Shown here piece after piece: positions 25,332 through 36,477 of a DNA stretch of 64,000 nucleotides. Origin of the DNA: Lederbergia sp. NSJ-179 (GTDB lineage: Bacteria > Bacillota > Bacilli > Bacillales > Bacillaceae_C). The DNA is taken from assembly GCF_022867885.1 (NCBI RefSeq), contig NZ_JALIFP010000005.1, positions 1 to 64,000 of the forward strand, read 5' to 3'. The notes below the pieces were generated by a model. The model saw only the letters and a list, made by a program, of their open reading frames with translations, was not told the origin of the DNA and ran no database searches. The position numbers were made by a program, and so were the translations under genes. The stretch's first letter is position 1; the number at the start of each line of letters is the position of its first letter.

Positions 25332-26534
25332 CTATTGACTCGGATTAAAGAGATTGTGTACCGTTATTTTGCGAAATAACGCATTTTCCTTTGCATGCAT
25401 GTCCTCTATATTTTTTGGTATCTTAACGATTTTTTCCATCACAAATAAGTCTTCTCCTATTTTTGAGAAATATTCCAATATCGTAAGCATGAAGAAGTAT
25501 TCCGTCATGGCCCTCTCCCAAGTGTGTTGCGGATCAAAGTCTAATGGAAATTCTCGAATAGTAATGCTTCCTTTATTTAATCGAGTGGATAATTTTTGCT
25601 TCACCCACTTTAATGATATCTTTTGTCCAACCGCTAAACCTCTTAAACAATCATAATAAATATAAAATTGCCAAACCATGGGAGGTTCATAAAATAAATG
25701 AGCATGTGGTAAAGGAATCCCACAGATTTCAGGCAAAAGAAAGGGATTATTCCCAGTTGCGTAAACCTCTTTTAAAAAAAGGTCTGACACAAGATTTCCA
25801 TAATACACTTTATTTTGAAGCCAGTTTCTCTTTTCATTCAGCCAATTTAGCGTATCATGCTTTGGATCAATTGGGAAATGGTTAGAATTGTTAGTACGAA
25901 AAAGTGGGAATTCATGAAATAAAGCGACAACCTTCGTGGATGTTATGGCAGTTATTTGGGAAAGCTGTTGAAAGTTCTTTTTCTCAGGAAGGTAACTTAG
26001 AAGAGTAAGACCAGAATGGGCGTTGTGTCTACTTAAAGACCAATGGAAATCAGATAACTCATACGATGTGTTTTTTCTTTTTTTATAAGGAGGACCCCCT
26101 ATAATCCATATTGGAAGAATACCCATTTTTCGATACCCATCTGTTCTTTCTTTTAACCGGTTTCGAGATAAAGGGGAACATTGATACTCGATGGCATAAG
26201 CTTGATTTTCTTTTTTTACAAACAGATCTGGTCTTTGCTGGATTTCTGAAAGGTAGTATTCTAAATGAACGTCCAATCCCTGTCTTTTGTAGTGAGTATA
26301 TAGATGTTTTTTCCCTAATAAATGCTGTGGGCTTTCAGGCTCTGCAAACAGAAAGGAACAATTTGCCTCACGCTTATGGGCAAAATGGGGAATTCGAATC
26401 TTACCAGCCTTTAGAATAAGTGGCTCTTTACATGCTGGACAATAAAAGAATGAGGAACGCTCTTGCTTCGTAAAGGTTTTCGGGGTATGGACCAATGAAA
26501 CAAGTTTTCCTTCTTGGTTTAATGCCGTTAACAA
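25332..26534 (-). CDS. coiA: Competence protein CoiA
   Basis: Encodes 400 aa if translation starts at TTG 26534, which has AAAGGAG at the ideal 8-base spacing; ATG 26540 and ATG 26552 are in frame but too close to or upstream of it. The N-terminus has a Cys pair and aromatic zinc-like motif (FYCPACKEPL) and HFAH. A PD-(D/E)xK-like nuclease core follows (RPDLFV, AIEYQCSPLS). Needed for recombination of transforming DNA. Confidence 0.88.
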   Translation of the reverse strand: MLTALNQEGKLVSLVHTPKTFTKQERSSFFYCPACKEPLILKAGKIRIPHFAHKREANCSFLFAEPESPQHLLGKKHLYTHYKRQGLDVHLEYYLSEIQQRPDLFVKKENQAYAIEYQCSPLSRNRLKERTDGYRKMGILPIWIIGGPPYKKRKNTSYELSDFHWSLSRHNAHSGLTLLSYLPEKKNFQQLSQITAITSTKVVALFHEFPLFRTNNSNHFPIDPKHDTLNWLNEKRNWLQNKVYYGNLVSDLFLKEVYATGNNPFLLPEICGIPLPHAHLFYEPPMVWQFYIYYDCLRGLAVGQKISLKWVKQKLSTRLNKGSITIREFPLDFDPQHTWERAMTEYFFMLTILEYFSKIGEDLFVMEKIVKIPKNIEDMHAKENALFRKITVHNLFNPSQ

Positions 26535-26608
26535 TTTCATCACTCCTTTCATTACCTATTCGCCATAAATCGATATAATCCTTTATCTTTTATTTCACTT
26601 TTAAACAG

Positions 26609-26636
26609 AAAAAAACCGATTCCCTTTGGAAATCGG
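26609..26636 (-). terminator. Rho-independent terminator of mecA
   Basis: On the minus strand CCGATTTCC pairs with GGAATCGG and is followed by seven Ts, 6 bases after the mecA stop. Confidence 0.9.
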
Positions 26637-26641
26637 CTGAT

Positions 26642-27301
26642 TTATTTAAAGTATTGGTTGAGAGTGGAGAATACATTTTGATCAATAATACTTTTGCCAT
26701 ATTCAACTAGGCGATGAACCGTATAGGTACTTTCCTGCCCATATTCAAAAAGAATACTTAGTACATCTTCTATTTTATCTTCATCGAATATTTCTTCTGG
26801 GAAATGCACATGCAAGTAATAAAGATTTTCCCAAGAAAATAATCGCGTTTCTATCTGTTCATCTAAGTTTTTATTTTTTGAAAGGGATAGGAGATCTTCA
26901 AAATCTTTGAATTCCAGTACAAATTCATACTGAATTTTTGACTGCCTATAATGGTTCACCTGAAAATTTTGATCGAGTAAATCTTCGATCGTGTGATCAA
27001 CTGGGATCTCATTATGCTTTTCATCGGGAATGGGTAGTTCTAATTTCTGACCATCTTTAGAAAGTTGGGCCTTTGTGACAATGACTTCAAGTCCTTTATC
27101 AAGAGCCTGGATTTGAATCCAAAGTGGTCCTTCATTAAGAAATTCATCTTCGTAGTGAATTTCTTCCATCATTTCCCAGAATAACTCTTCACTTCGCTCC
27201 CGATTATACCAAATTTCTTCACGGTCAAAGCCACGTTCTTCGATATCCATATAAGATATATATAGCTTGACTGTATTCTCATTAATGCGTTCAATCTCCA
27301 A
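26642..27301 (-). CDS. mecA: Adaptor protein MecA
   Basis: Encodes 219 aa from TTG 27301 (MEIERINENTVKLY), GGGAG at spacing 8; the usual length is about 218. Residues 1-80 form the substrate-binding domain that recruits ComK and ComS; about 110-219 bind ClpC. It keeps ComK low by ClpCP degradation. The highly conserved block ERGFDREEIWYNRERSEELFW is intact. comK is at 58619 in this window. Confidence 0.95.
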   Translation of the reverse strand: MEIERINENTVKLYISYMDIEERGFDREEIWYNRERSEELFWEMMEEIHYEDEFLNEGPLWIQIQALDKGLEVIVTKAQLSKDGQKLELPIPDEKHNEIPVDHTIEDLLDQNFQVNHYRQSKIQYEFVLEFKDFEDLLSLSKNKNLDEQIETRLFSWENLYYLHVHFPEEIFDEDKIEDVLSILFEYGQESTYTVHRLVEYGKSIIDQNVFSTLNQYFK

Positions 27302-27608
27302 AATCAACACTCCCTTCTATGATTGTTGGTGAAGGGATCACGATCCCGTACCGGAGATTCTTATCATGCATCCTTAGAAAGAATGAGTTATATTATTCTC
27401 CTTGTACTCCTATTTTATGATAAACAGTGGATAAATGGAAACAAAAGCTATCCTAAAGTTCAAAATCCTCTAATGCCTATCTTTTCTCCATGTTTTGCTT
27501 ATTTTATCTAACATATCAAATAAAATCAAGCTAATTTTCTAAATTCTCTTGGGCAAATATCCTAGTTTGATTGTACACCCTTCCCTCGTTTAACGACTTT
27601 CATAAGAA

Positions 27609-27655
27609 AGAGGCTATACCGAAAGCCGTTTAACGACATTTTGGATATAGCCTCT
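27609..27655 (-). terminator. Rho-independent terminator of spx
   Basis: AGAGGCTATA pairs with TATAGCCTCT across a long loop. It lies 27 bases past the spx stop. The minus-strand tail is only moderately T-rich. Confidence 0.65.
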
Positions 27656-27681
27656 AATCAATATAGCCTATATTATAAAGA

Positions 27682-28077
27682 TTAATTTACCATTTTTTGC
27701 GCTTCACGAAGTTGATACGTGCGAACTTTTCGCGGTAGAAAACGTCTAATTTCGTCTTCATTATATCCAACCTGTAGTCGCTTTTCATCTAAGATGATCG
27801 GCCGTCTTAAAAGGCCAGGGTTTTTTTGAATTAATTCAAATAATTGTTGAAGAGGTAAGGATTCTAAATCAACATTCAATTTTTGAAAAATTTTAGACCT
27901 TGTTGAAATGATCTCGTCTGTCCCATCTTCGGTCATCCGCAAAATTCCCTTTATTTCATCTAAGGTAAGAGGATCTGAAAATATGTTCCTCTCCTTATAA
28001 GAAATATTATGTTGTTCAAGCCAATTTCTTGCTTTTCTGCATGATGTGCAGCTAGGTGAAGTGTACAACGTTACCAT
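27682..28077 (-). CDS. spx: Transcriptional regulator Spx
   Basis: Encodes 131 aa. The ArsC-like fold has the CTSC redox switch (Cys10, Cys13) and [24 protein letters not shown]. It binds the RNA polymerase alpha C-terminal domain and drives the disulphide stress response. AGGAGTG precedes the ATG. Its degradation adaptor SpxH and the related adaptor MecA are nearby. Confidence 0.96.
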   Translation of the reverse strand: MVTLYTSPSCTSCRKARNWLEQHNISYKERNIFSDPLTLDEIKGILRMTEDGTDEIISTRSKIFQKLNVDLESLPLQQLFELIQKNPGLLRRPIILDEKRLQVGYNEDEIRRFLPRKVRTYQLREAQKMVN

Positions 28078-28445
28078 AAAAGAACCACACTCCTATTTTA
28101 GAATTAAATTCCTGTTTTATTTATTTGAATGAATATTGCTACATAATGGAAACATGTTATATGTAAATAGAGAAAATCCCTTTGTTCTATTTACCTATAA
28201 AATAAGCTTACATATGTATTATACACTAAATGCAGCAGATTGAATAGGTTCTTTTGAGGATTTTCTTATCTGTTACACAAAAAATTCACTGCTGTTATAA
28301 TATTTCCATTTACTTATCCATTACCCTTCTAGATGATAAATAAACAAGAATTTCCTTTTTTTACTATCCCCTAAACCCAATCATTCATACGACAATATTA
28401 TAAATTGTTAATCCAGTATGATCGCATATAAGCCCGTACACCACT
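28078..28445. other. Intergenic region containing the probable spx promoter
   Basis: On the minus strand a perfect -10 TATAAT (28218-28223) lies 17 bases from a weak -35 TATTCA (28241-28246). No other structure, open frame or repeat is evident in these 368 bases. Confidence 0.35.
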
Positions 28446-29654
28446 TCATTCTTTTCCATTCATATAATCTACATTTTCGGTATACGTATTACCTGCATTC
28501 CATAATAGGAATTCATTAATTCCCTCATCATAGAGCGCCTTTATTTGATCCTCTACCTGTTTTTTACCATAGACTTGATAATTTCCTGGCCCCAGATAGG
28601 AAGCGGTAAAATCCTGCAACCAAGGACGGGAAATAGGTGGATTATCCAATTCCCCTAGTTTTGCTTTTTCCACTTTCGCATATTCCTTAACAAGCTTATA
28701 AGGTTCTAAATCTGGCTTCGCTATTCCAAAATAAGAGGTCCAATGACTTGGATAAATCATAGATGAAATGACATCTACATTTTCAGATATCTTTTGAAAG
28801 TTTTGGCCGATCCCTGGTGCTTCTGGAAGCGTAGCTGTATAACCAAAAATATCGACAGATACCTTTACATTATATGGTTGCAATCTTTCTTTTGCATAGG
28901 CAACAAAATCGGTCACGGCATGAACCCGTTTTTGCACATTATCCTCATCTTTCCCACTATAATCCCCCATATCATATGTTAATGATTCGTCCCTATTCTC
29001 AAAACCTTCGGGAAAGCGAACATAATCAAATTGAATTTCTTGAAAACCTAATTTAGCTGCTTCAATCGCAATGTCGATATTGTAATCCCAAACTTCTTTT
29101 AAAAATGGATTAACAAATGATTCCCCTCTTCCATTTTCCCACACCTTTTTCCCATCCTTAAAGGATAATTCCGGTTTGGCCTTCGCAAGTGTGGAGTCCT
29201 TAAAGACAACAATTCTAGCAATCGGGTAAATTTGCTTCTCCTCTAATGTATCCATCATTTTATCTGGATCTTTAATATACTCCTTGGAAATGTCGGCATA
29301 AGGAGAATCCTTTGGCATTTTATATGTAATATCTCCCCGATCCTCTTTGATATCAATGACCATCGCATTTAAGTCAGTCGAATCAACCATATCAACCAAT
29401 TTAGCAAAATTGCCTCCTCCCGCCGAAAGACCCGTTACATAAATGCCCCTTACAGCGTCAGGATATTCAAATACTCTCCCGGAATCATAGACAAAACGCG
29501 GCATAACCTCTGGTAAAACTTTGCCTGACACTGTTAACTGCCGTAACTTTAGCGGTTTCGCATCAAGCTGTGTTTCTGCTGCGGCTCCTACCGAGGTAAA
29601 ACAAAATAAAGCAGCGGTTATGCCCGCTGTAGCAAATCTTTTTTTCCAGCCCAA
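28446..29654 (-). CDS. Exported putative glycoside hydrolase (DUF4015)
   Basis: Encodes 402 aa. An N-terminal signal peptide (about 1-26, ending VGAAAET) is followed by a domain starting VRGIYVTGLSAGG and containing NAMVIDIKEDRGDITY, FQEIQFDYVRFPEG and SSMIYPSHWTSYFG. This is the DUF4015 TIM-barrel family classed as putative glycoside hydrolases. Asp in DYVRFPEG is a likely catalytic residue. It acts outside the membrane; substrate unknown, possibly a cell-envelope glycan. Confidence 0.85.
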   Translation of the reverse strand: MGWKKRFATAGITAALFCFTSVGAAAETQLDAKPLKLRQLTVSGKVLPEVMPRFVYDSGRVFEYPDAVRGIYVTGLSAGGGNFAKLVDMVDSTDLNAMVIDIKEDRGDITYKMPKDSPYADISKEYIKDPDKMMDTLEEKQIYPIARIVVFKDSTLAKAKPELSFKDGKKVWENGRGESFVNPFLKEVWDYNIDIAIEAAKLGFQEIQFDYVRFPEGFENRDESLTYDMGDYSGKDEDNVQKRVHAVTDFVAYAKERLQPYNVKVSVDIFGYTATLPEAPGIGQNFQKISENVDVISSMIYPSHWTSYFGIAKPDLEPYKLVKEYAKVEKAKLGELDNPPISRPWLQDFTASYLGPGNYQVYGKKQVEDQIKALYDEGINEFLLWNAGNTYTENVDYMNGKE

Positions 29655-29929
29655 TAAGAATCTCTCCCTTTTAAAATTTTGTCTATTTTTATAAAATCTT
29701 GTCTCGCTCTGTCTTTTTTTATTTTAACAAGATTTCCCGTTTATGGATATGGTATTTGCAAATTCAGCGTTTACATTTCAAATTTGGTGCTTTGGACCTT
29801 GCTTGATTGTACTCTTAACAGCAAGTATAATAGGTAATGATTATTTTACCTATTCCTTTATTGACTGGAATTGAAACATATTTTTTGAAGTTTTTTGTCA
29901 AACCATTCTGCCCTGTTTCTTATTATTAA

Positions 29930-30934
<1,005 letters not shown>

Positions 30935-30948
30935 TTGTAAAAATAGTT

Positions 30949-31041
30949 AAGGCGCTGTTCCGGTAAAATGTAGCTATTGGAAGGCTACTAAGACTTCTAA
31001 TAGCTATGATTCGTCAGGACAGTCCGCCTTCCTCTTTTTTT
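30949..31041 (+). terminator. Nested hairpin terminator after trpS
   Basis: An outer stem AAGGCG/CGCCTT plus CTGT-CC/GGACAG encloses an inner stem TAGCTATT-GAAG / CTTC-AATAGCTA, followed by eight Ts. Confidence 0.7.
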
Positions 31042-31051
31042 GGCTAGCTAT

Positions 31052-31084
31052 AGGTGGCTTACTTGCCGCCCTAAGCAGCCACCT
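31052..31084 (-). terminator. Second hairpin, probable yjbA terminator
   Basis: AGGTGGCT pairs with AGCCACCT. It sits 9 bases from the yjbA stop on the opposite strand from trpS. Confidence 0.6.
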
Positions 31085-31092
31085 TTCGCTTT

Positions 31093-31842
31093 TCATTTTA
31101 CTTTAGAATCACATTCCATCTCCCAAAGTTTTTCAAAAAATGGCTGTCCTTTAATCATATTTTCACATAACATACGGTGTTTTTCAGACCATCCATTTTT
31201 TGTTTCTTCATAAAGACATTCCCATACCTCTTCAAAATGCATTGTTTGAATCTCGTGATAACGATGTGGAGCCCACTCGGTGTACCAGTACCTAATTTCA
31301 GAGGTGTTTTTTGAGGCGTAAAGCTGATCGAGAGCCATAAACATCAGATGCTTTAATTGGCGCTCTTTTCTTGTCAGCCCATACATTAGCTTCGGGTCCG
31401 GAGCTAATATATGATGTTCTTTTGTTTCATTATATTCTTTCCATTTGTAATTCGCTCTTTTTGCTTGCTCCGTCATTTCATAAACAAGTTGTTCCTGGCG
31501 TGGGATCAGTCTACTTTTTCTAAGTGGGATATTATAGCCAAGTGTATCCACAGCAAGGATCCCTCTGCCATCCGTTACGACGAAACAGTTTTCTAACTGC
31601 ACTCGCTCATGATTTTTTCTCAAATATGCTTTTTTGTACGTATCATTCATTAACTGTTGTGGAAGTTCTGCCATATTATTTTCGATGTAGTGAAAAAGAG
31701 AGGCTTCAATCAACAACAGGGGTACTTGATCTAAAAGCTCAATCACATCTTCCCCTCTCCTCCATTCATGAAAATGGCAAACATTATAACCGTTCTCTTC
31801 CCCCTCAAACCAATTTACCCATACATCATGAAGATATAGCAT
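31093..31842 (-). CDS. yjbA: Conserved protein YjbA (DUF3603)
   Basis: Encodes 249 aa, soluble, with [20 protein letters not shown] and [20 protein letters not shown] blocks typical of DUF3603, the YjbA family of bacilli, next to trpS as in B. subtilis. There is no recognised enzymatic motif. Function unknown. Confidence 0.85.
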   Translation of the reverse strand: MLYLHDVWVNWFEGEENGYNVCHFHEWRRGEDVIELLDQVPLLLIEASLFHYIENNMAELPQQLMNDTYKKAYLRKNHERVQLENCFVVTDGRGILAVDTLGYNIPLRKSRLIPRQEQLVYEMTEQAKRANYKWKEYNETKEHHILAPDPKLMYGLTRKERQLKHLMFMALDQLYASKNTSEIRYWYTEWAPHRYHEIQTMHFEEVWECLYEETKNGWSEKHRMLCENMIKGQPFFEKLWEMECDSKVK

Positions 31843-31907
31843 CTTAATCCCTCACTTCATTACTATTTGTCAATCAGTATAGGCAGCCTAGAGTAAATTT
31901 ATTCCTT

Positions 31908-32129
31908 TCAATCTGAATCATTCGTTTTTCTGTCCGGGCAGAATAATGTAAAAGTAACTAAAAAAATGCCTAGAGGGAGGAAATAACTTTCAGGACGCTT
32001 TATGACAAAGCCTATATATTCAAACAAACTCATTCCCATCGTCATTAAATTTAAATAACCGATTAAACTGATACCTCCCAGCACAGCTAGACCGAATCCA
32101 ATCAAAAATAAAGCCCCTCGAAACATCAT
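31908..32129 (-). CDS. Small two-helix membrane protein, unknown
   Basis: Encodes 73 aa. Hydrophobic segments GALFLIGFGLAVLGGISLIG and SYFLPLGIFLVTFTLFC are separated by a short amphipathic linker; the tail is charged. The ribosome site is weak (GGGAAGTG). Position between yjbA and the DUF2268 gene suggests a conserved small gene of this cluster, but I cannot name it. Confidence 0.65.
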   Translation of the reverse strand: MMFRGALFLIGFGLAVLGGISLIGYLNLMTMGMSLFEYIGFVIKRPESYFLPLGIFLVTFTLFCPDRKTNDSD

Positions 32130-32214
32130 TAATTGGCACTTCCCGTACGTTTTTATAGAGATTTCGCTTGTACCGTTTTGTATAATATATGTTAAGAATG
32201 AGCGGACATGCCTT

Positions 32215-33006
32215 TTAATGAAGAAATTGATTTTTCTCTAATACTTTTTCTGAAGGGAGAGAAAAAGTCTCCAATATAGTGATCTTATTTTCTTTTATAT
32301 ATCCCTTTGCTATCTCATATCCTACTGCATATCCCATCATATGGGGAATTCCCTTTCTTCCACCGAATAATAATTGATCATGGAGAGGATGATTCCTTTT
32401 TATGTGAAAATGTGGTTTATAGGCTGTTTCCGTCCGACGTTTTAGAAAGTCCTTGTTATGCAAATCTGTCCAAAAGGCAGTATACTTCTTCCCACAGCAG
32501 TTCAGAACAGCTACTTCCGCAAGTCCTTCAAATAAGATGGAATCTAATAAAGTGTAATCATCTTTCTCTTTTTTGTATTTGCCCATTCTTGTAGCATGAT
32601 GATATTCATGCACAAAAAGAGCTTCTAATTCTTTTTCTTCGAGACCATCTGATAGAAAAAGGAAAAGACTGTCACTAAAAGATAAACCTGCTCGCCCACG
32701 AAGTTGTTGTCGGAAAAATCGATTATTTTGGTTTACAGGAAAGAGATAGATCTTTACAGCAGGACCACGCCATTTTTTTCGGTAGGATTGATAAATGGAT
32801 GCCACTCGTTCCCAAACTTTTTCTTTTTTTAAGGTTTCAAACACTTTAAAACTTTGTTTAGATGGCTCATACATTCCAAATTGAACTAAATATTGATAAA
32901 AATCATGTTCATCTTTTATTTCAGGCCTTGCCATTTTCCCCATGATCCATGGCTGTTCAAAATGCTCTTCCATCCAATTGTCGGTCTTCACTACCCCATC
33001 ATACAT
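32215..33006 (-). CDS. yjaZ: DUF2268 putative Zn-dependent protease (YjaZ family)
   Basis: Encodes 263 aa. The zinc motif HEYHH (VHEYHHATRMGKY) plus downstream Glu in FEGLAEVAVL are metallopeptidase-like and typical of DUF2268 proteins. No signal peptide. The start is uncertain: GGAGG is almost adjacent to ATG 33006, and GTG six codons inside is an alternative. Lies next to fabF as yjaZ does in B. subtilis. Substrate unknown. Confidence 0.82.
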   Translation of the reverse strand: MYDGVVKTDNWMEEHFEQPWIMGKMARPEIKDEHDFYQYLVQFGMYEPSKQSFKVFETLKKEKVWERVASIYQSYRKKWRGPAVKIYLFPVNQNNRFFRQQLRGRAGLSFSDSLFLFLSDGLEEKELEALFVHEYHHATRMGKYKKEKDDYTLLDSILFEGLAEVAVLNCCGKKYTAFWTDLHNKDFLKRRTETAYKPHFHIKRNHPLHDQLLFGGRKGIPHMMGYAVGYEIAKGYIKENKITILETFSLPSEKVLEKNQFLH

Positions 33007-33052
33007 TCCTCCCTTGCAGTTATTTTATTAACTAGGAGGAAGAAGGTGAATA

Positions 33053-33085
33053 AAAAACACGACCCGTGGACGGGCCGTGTTTTTA
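33053..33085. terminator. Bidirectional terminator after fabF
   Basis: AAAAACACG pairs with CGTGTTTTT with a GC-rich interior (CCCGTGGACGGG), overlapping the fabF stop. Confidence 0.85.
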
Positions 33086-34318
33086 TTCATATTTTTTAAA
33101 GGCCAGGGTTGCATTATGTCCCCCAAAGCCAAGGGAATTACTAATAGCTGCTGTGATATTAGCGGGACGAGCTTCATTTGGTACGTAATCTAAATCACAT
33201 TCCGGATCAGGTGTTTCATAATTGATCGTTGGAGGGAGAATTCCCTCTTTCATCGCCAGTATGGTAAATATAGCTTCCACCCCACCAGCTGCTCCTAAAA
33301 GATGGCCTGTCATTGATTTAGTGGAACTAATTGCTAATTGATGGGCATGTTCACCGAATATGGTCTTTACGGCCATGGTTTCATATTTATCATTATACCC
33401 TGTACTTGTGCCATGGGCATTAATGTATTGTATATCTTCTGGCTTTAAGCCACCATCTTCAATCGCAATTTTCATGCTTCTGGCACCACCTTCACCACCA
33501 GGTGCAGGGGCAGTAATATGATAGGCATCACCTGTTGAGCCATACCCAACAATTTCAGCATAAATAGTAGCCCCACGATTGAGGGCCTGTTCCAATTCTT
33601 CCATGACAATAATGCCCGCACCCTCCCCAATCACAAAACCATCCCGGTTTAAATCAAAGGGTCTACTTGCTGTATGAGGATCAGGATTTGTTGTTAAGGC
33701 TGTATTCGCACAAAAGCCAGCATAAGACATTTGGGTAATAGGAGCTTCTGCACCACCAGCAATCATGGCATCAGCATCCCCTCGTTGAATGGCTTTAAAA
33801 GCATCCCCAATAGAATTAGTTCCAGTTGCGCAAGCAGTGACGGTACAAGAATTGACTCCTTTTGCTCCTAGATAAATGGAAACTTGTCCAGTAGCCATAT
33901 CTGGAATCATCATTGGGACGAAAAAGGGACTAACACGCCTGTAACCTCTTTTTTGGAAGATCTCGAACTGCTTTTCCAATGTTTCCAATCCACCAATCCC
34001 GGAACCAATCCAAACGCCTACCCTATCAGCATTGGTTTCATCGATGTTTAGTTTAGCGTCTTCTACCGCCATAAAAGCAGCGGCTAGTGCATAATGAGTA
34101 AAACGATCCATCTTGCGTGCTTCTTTTCTTTCGATATATTTTTCTATATCAAAATCTTTTACTTCTGCTGCAACCTTTGCAGAAAATTGCTCTGGATCCA
34201 GTCTTGTTAAAGGACCAATCCCCGATTTACCAGCAATAATATTTTGCCATGCTGTTATAGCATCATTTCCTACGGGAGAGACAACACCTATTCCCGTTAC
34301 TACCACTCTTCTTTGCAA
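33083..34318 (-). CDS. fabF: 3-oxoacyl-[ACP] synthase II
   Basis: Encodes 411 aa from TTG 34318, which has AAGGAG nine bases upstream; an upstream ATG (34336) lacks a site. The catalytic triad is Cys in [15 protein letters not shown], His in [11 protein letters not shown], and His in [12 protein letters not shown]. It elongates acyl-ACP by two carbons. It lies 57 bases after fabH and presumably shares the FapR-controlled promoter. Confidence 0.95.
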   Translation of the reverse strand: MQRRVVVTGIGVVSPVGNDAITAWQNIIAGKSGIGPLTRLDPEQFSAKVAAEVKDFDIEKYIERKEARKMDRFTHYALAAAFMAVEDAKLNIDETNADRVGVWIGSGIGGLETLEKQFEIFQKRGYRRVSPFFVPMMIPDMATGQVSIYLGAKGVNSCTVTACATGTNSIGDAFKAIQRGDADAMIAGGAEAPITQMSYAGFCANTALTTNPDPHTASRPFDLNRDGFVIGEGAGIIVMEELEQALNRGATIYAEIVGYGSTGDAYHITAPAPGGEGGARSMKIAIEDGGLKPEDIQYINAHGTSTGYNDKYETMAVKTIFGEHAHQLAISSTKSMTGHLLGAAGGVEAIFTILAMKEGILPPTINYETPDPECDLDYVPNEARPANITAAISNSLGFGGHNATLAFKKYE

Positions 34319-34375
34319 CTTTTCCAGCTCCTTCATATAAAAAGAAGTAATTTCTTGCTTTTCTTTCCTTCTGTA

Positions 34376-35308
34376 TTATTTTCCCCATTTTAAGGCAATG
34401 GCACCCCATGTGAGGCCACCGCCGAAGCCTACCATTACAACGACATCATCATCTTTAATCTTACCGGCTTTTAAATCATCATACAAGGATAAGGGAATGG
34501 ATGCCGAAGAGGTATTACCATATTTCTGAATCGTTTTAGACATTTTTTCATCAGGTAATTCTAAACGCTCCCGAGAGGCTTCCATAATTCTTATATTCGC
34601 TTGGTGTGGGATTAAAAAATCTACATCTTCTTTCGTAAGACCTGCTTTTTCAATCACATTCTCAGAAGCGTCTCCCATTTTTCGTACGGCGAATTTAAAT
34701 ACCTCCCGACCATTCATCCTTATATATTGATCTTGATACAAAAACTTGCCGCCTGACCCGTCAGCGCCTAGTTCGAAGGAAAGGATCCCTCTTCCTTCCG
34801 AAACAGTACCGATTACAACGGCTCCCGCACCATCTCCAAATAAAACGGCTGTATTACGGTCACTCCAGTCCGTTATTTTCGATAATTTCTCAGTCCCTAC
34901 TACTAAAATATTTTTATAAGAACCTGTTTCAATAAACTGTTTTGCCGTTATCATACCATACATAAATCCAGCACATGCCGCACTAAGATCCATGGCTGCA
35001 GCATTTCTACATCCTAACCGGTCCTGAAGAATGCAGGAAACAGTAGGAAACGGCTGATCTGGTGTTACAGTTGCTACCATTACCAAATCAATCTCCTCAG
35101 GAAGAACTCCTGCATCATGTAAAGCTTCCTTTGCGGCTTCACAGGCCATATCGGAGGTATCTATATCATCTGCAGCGATCCTTCGCTCTTCAATCCCTGT
35201 TCGCGTGCGGATCCACTCGTCAGATGTATCCATCATTTTTTCCAAGTCTTTATTTGTCACTATCCTGTCAGGGCTATATTTCCCAATTCCTATTATTCCG
35301 GCGCTCAT
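34376..35308 (-). CDS. fabH: 3-oxoacyl-[ACP] synthase III
   Basis: Encodes 310 aa from ATG 35308 ([17 protein letters not shown]). Catalytic Cys in [13 protein letters not shown], His in [10 protein letters not shown] and Asn in [10 protein letters not shown] are intact. It starts fatty-acid synthesis from acetyl- or branched acyl-CoA. First gene of a fabH-fabF operon with a FapR operator overlapping its -10. Confidence 0.95.
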   Translation of the reverse strand: MSAGIIGIGKYSPDRIVTNKDLEKMMDTSDEWIRTRTGIEERRIAADDIDTSDMACEAAKEALHDAGVLPEEIDLVMVATVTPDQPFPTVSCILQDRLGCRNAAAMDLSAACAGFMYGMITAKQFIETGSYKNILVVGTEKLSKITDWSDRNTAVLFGDGAGAVVIGTVSEGRGILSFELGADGSGGKFLYQDQYIRMNGREVFKFAVRKMGDASENVIEKAGLTKEDVDFLIPHQANIRIMEASRERLELPDEKMSKTIQKYGNTSSASIPLSLYDDLKAGKIKDDDVVVMVGFGGGLTWGAIALKWGK

Positions 35309-35352
35309 GCGTGACCCCACTTTCTAAAAATAGACGTAATTATTATCATATA

Positions 35353-35369
35353 TTAGTACTTGGTACTAA
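35353..35369. promoter_or_regulatory. FapR operator upstream of fabH
   Basis: TTAGTACTTGGTACTAA is a near-perfect palindrome matching the FapR consensus. It abuts the predicted -10, so repressor binding would block the polymerase; malonyl-CoA is the known inducer. Confidence 0.88.
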
Positions 35370-35397
35370 GTATACCACCATACATTTTTATTGTAAA
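35369..35397 (-). promoter_or_regulatory. fabH: Sigma-A promoter of fabH-fabF
   Basis: Minus-strand -35 TTTACA (35392-35397), 17-base spacer, -10 TATACT (35369-35374). Confidence 0.82.
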
Positions 35398-35568
35398 TTA
35401 GGGAAAATTGCTTTAGATTCGCGAAGTCACCGAAATGATATGTACAAATTGCTTTTATATAAAACCACCTCTTTTTCAGATCTATCGATAGTGAGAGATT
35501 TTGACTGGACTCTAGCCCTATCCTTTCGACATATATCTCCATTTTCCTTCTTTTTGTAAAATATGAAA

Positions 35569-36138
35569 CTACAAATCCCATTGTTCTAAGTGGTCAAGAA
35601 GTTGACGAATCATTCCTTTTTGTCGCTGTTCCACTTGAATCCATTCCGTCTTATTCAGTGATTTAAAATAGAAATATTCTTGTTCAGATTTCCTTTCATT
35701 CTGTATGAAGTATTCTTTCATTCCTCCCCCCATATCTCTTCTTTTCTCTTTTATCTTTTCAATATTACGACTAAATGTTTTCAGGATTCGATTACCTTGT
35801 AAAGGTTGAATAAATATAAATTGAGAATCCTCCTTATTTAAAATTTGTTTATCCAATAGGAGCAATAATTTTTCTTGTATTTCTGTAGCTTGCGCAACAT
35901 AAAAGTCGTTTACCGGTACAAAGATGGATGATGCTTCCTCTTCGAAAATGGTCTCATGGTCTAAATGCACATAATCCAAATGAGCATTTCTTCCAATATA
36001 AAGCCAACGATCCTTTTGTTCCTCGGTCTCCCATTGCATATAATCCTTTGCAAAAACCATATACCCTTTTTCTAGTAATTCGGAACAAATTTTGAAACCT
36101 GTACTTTGTCTTGCACCAATAACAATGGCAGATTTCAC
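35569..36138 (-). CDS. yjaV: Putative Rossmann-fold NAD(P)-binding protein (YjaV-like)
   Basis: Encodes 189 aa from GTG 36138 with AAAGGGG upstream; an ATG at 36183 has no site. The N-terminus KSAIVIGARQSTGFKICSEL resembles a nucleotide-binding strand-loop-helix of short-chain dehydrogenase type, but the classical Tyr-x3-Lys site is not evident. Position between yjzD and fabH matches yjaV in B. subtilis. Catalysis is unproven. Confidence 0.7.
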   Translation of the reverse strand: MKSAIVIGARQSTGFKICSELLEKGYMVFAKDYMQWETEEQKDRWLYIGRNAHLDYVHLDHETIFEEEASSIFVPVNDFYVAQATEIQEKLLLLLDKQILNKEDSQFIFIQPLQGNRILKTFSRNIEKIKEKRRDMGGGMKEYFIQNERKSEQEYFYFKSLNKTEWIQVEQRQKGMIRQLLDHLEQWDL

Positions 36139-36297
36139 CGCACTCAACCCCTTTTTTTCTGTTATTATAAGCTTATGCCCCATCTCACTAAAATTATTTT
36201 TTACTTAACTTGGATATCTTTATTTAATTCTTTCTATATGGTATGATTACAGTGTTCTTAAAGAAGTATATAGGATGTTTTTTTGGAGGATTTTACT

Positions 36298-36477
36298 ATG
36301 AAATTTGTTATGACCTTTGTTTGGGCCTTCATTCTTGGCCATGTAGTAACCTATGTGATTGGATCCATGAATAGTATCCCGTATGATTTTGCGACCGCCT
36401 CCTTTTTTGGCGTTGTCATCTTTATTTTAGTATCTTTGATCGGCACTGTTTCCTCTCCACAGCCTGCTGATGAATAA
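36298..36477 (+). CDS. yjzD: YjzD family membrane protein (DUF2929)
   Basis: Encodes 59 aa with two membrane helices (VMTFVWAFILGHVVTYVIG and ASFFGVVIFILVSLIGTV). Start ATG 36298 is set by TTGGAGGAT; an upstream in-frame ATG at 36283 lies before it. The family is DUF2929, found beside yjaV and fabH in bacilli. Its stop codon is the first triplet of a type A repeat. Confidence 0.85.
   Translation: MKFVMTFVWAFILGHVVTYVIGSMNSIPYDFATASFFGVVIFILVSLIGTVSSPQPADE

Noticed and set aside
35062-35559. Plus-strand open frame of 165 codons across fabH and its promoter
   Set aside because: Antisense to fabH and spans the FapR operator; composition is typical of a shadow frame.
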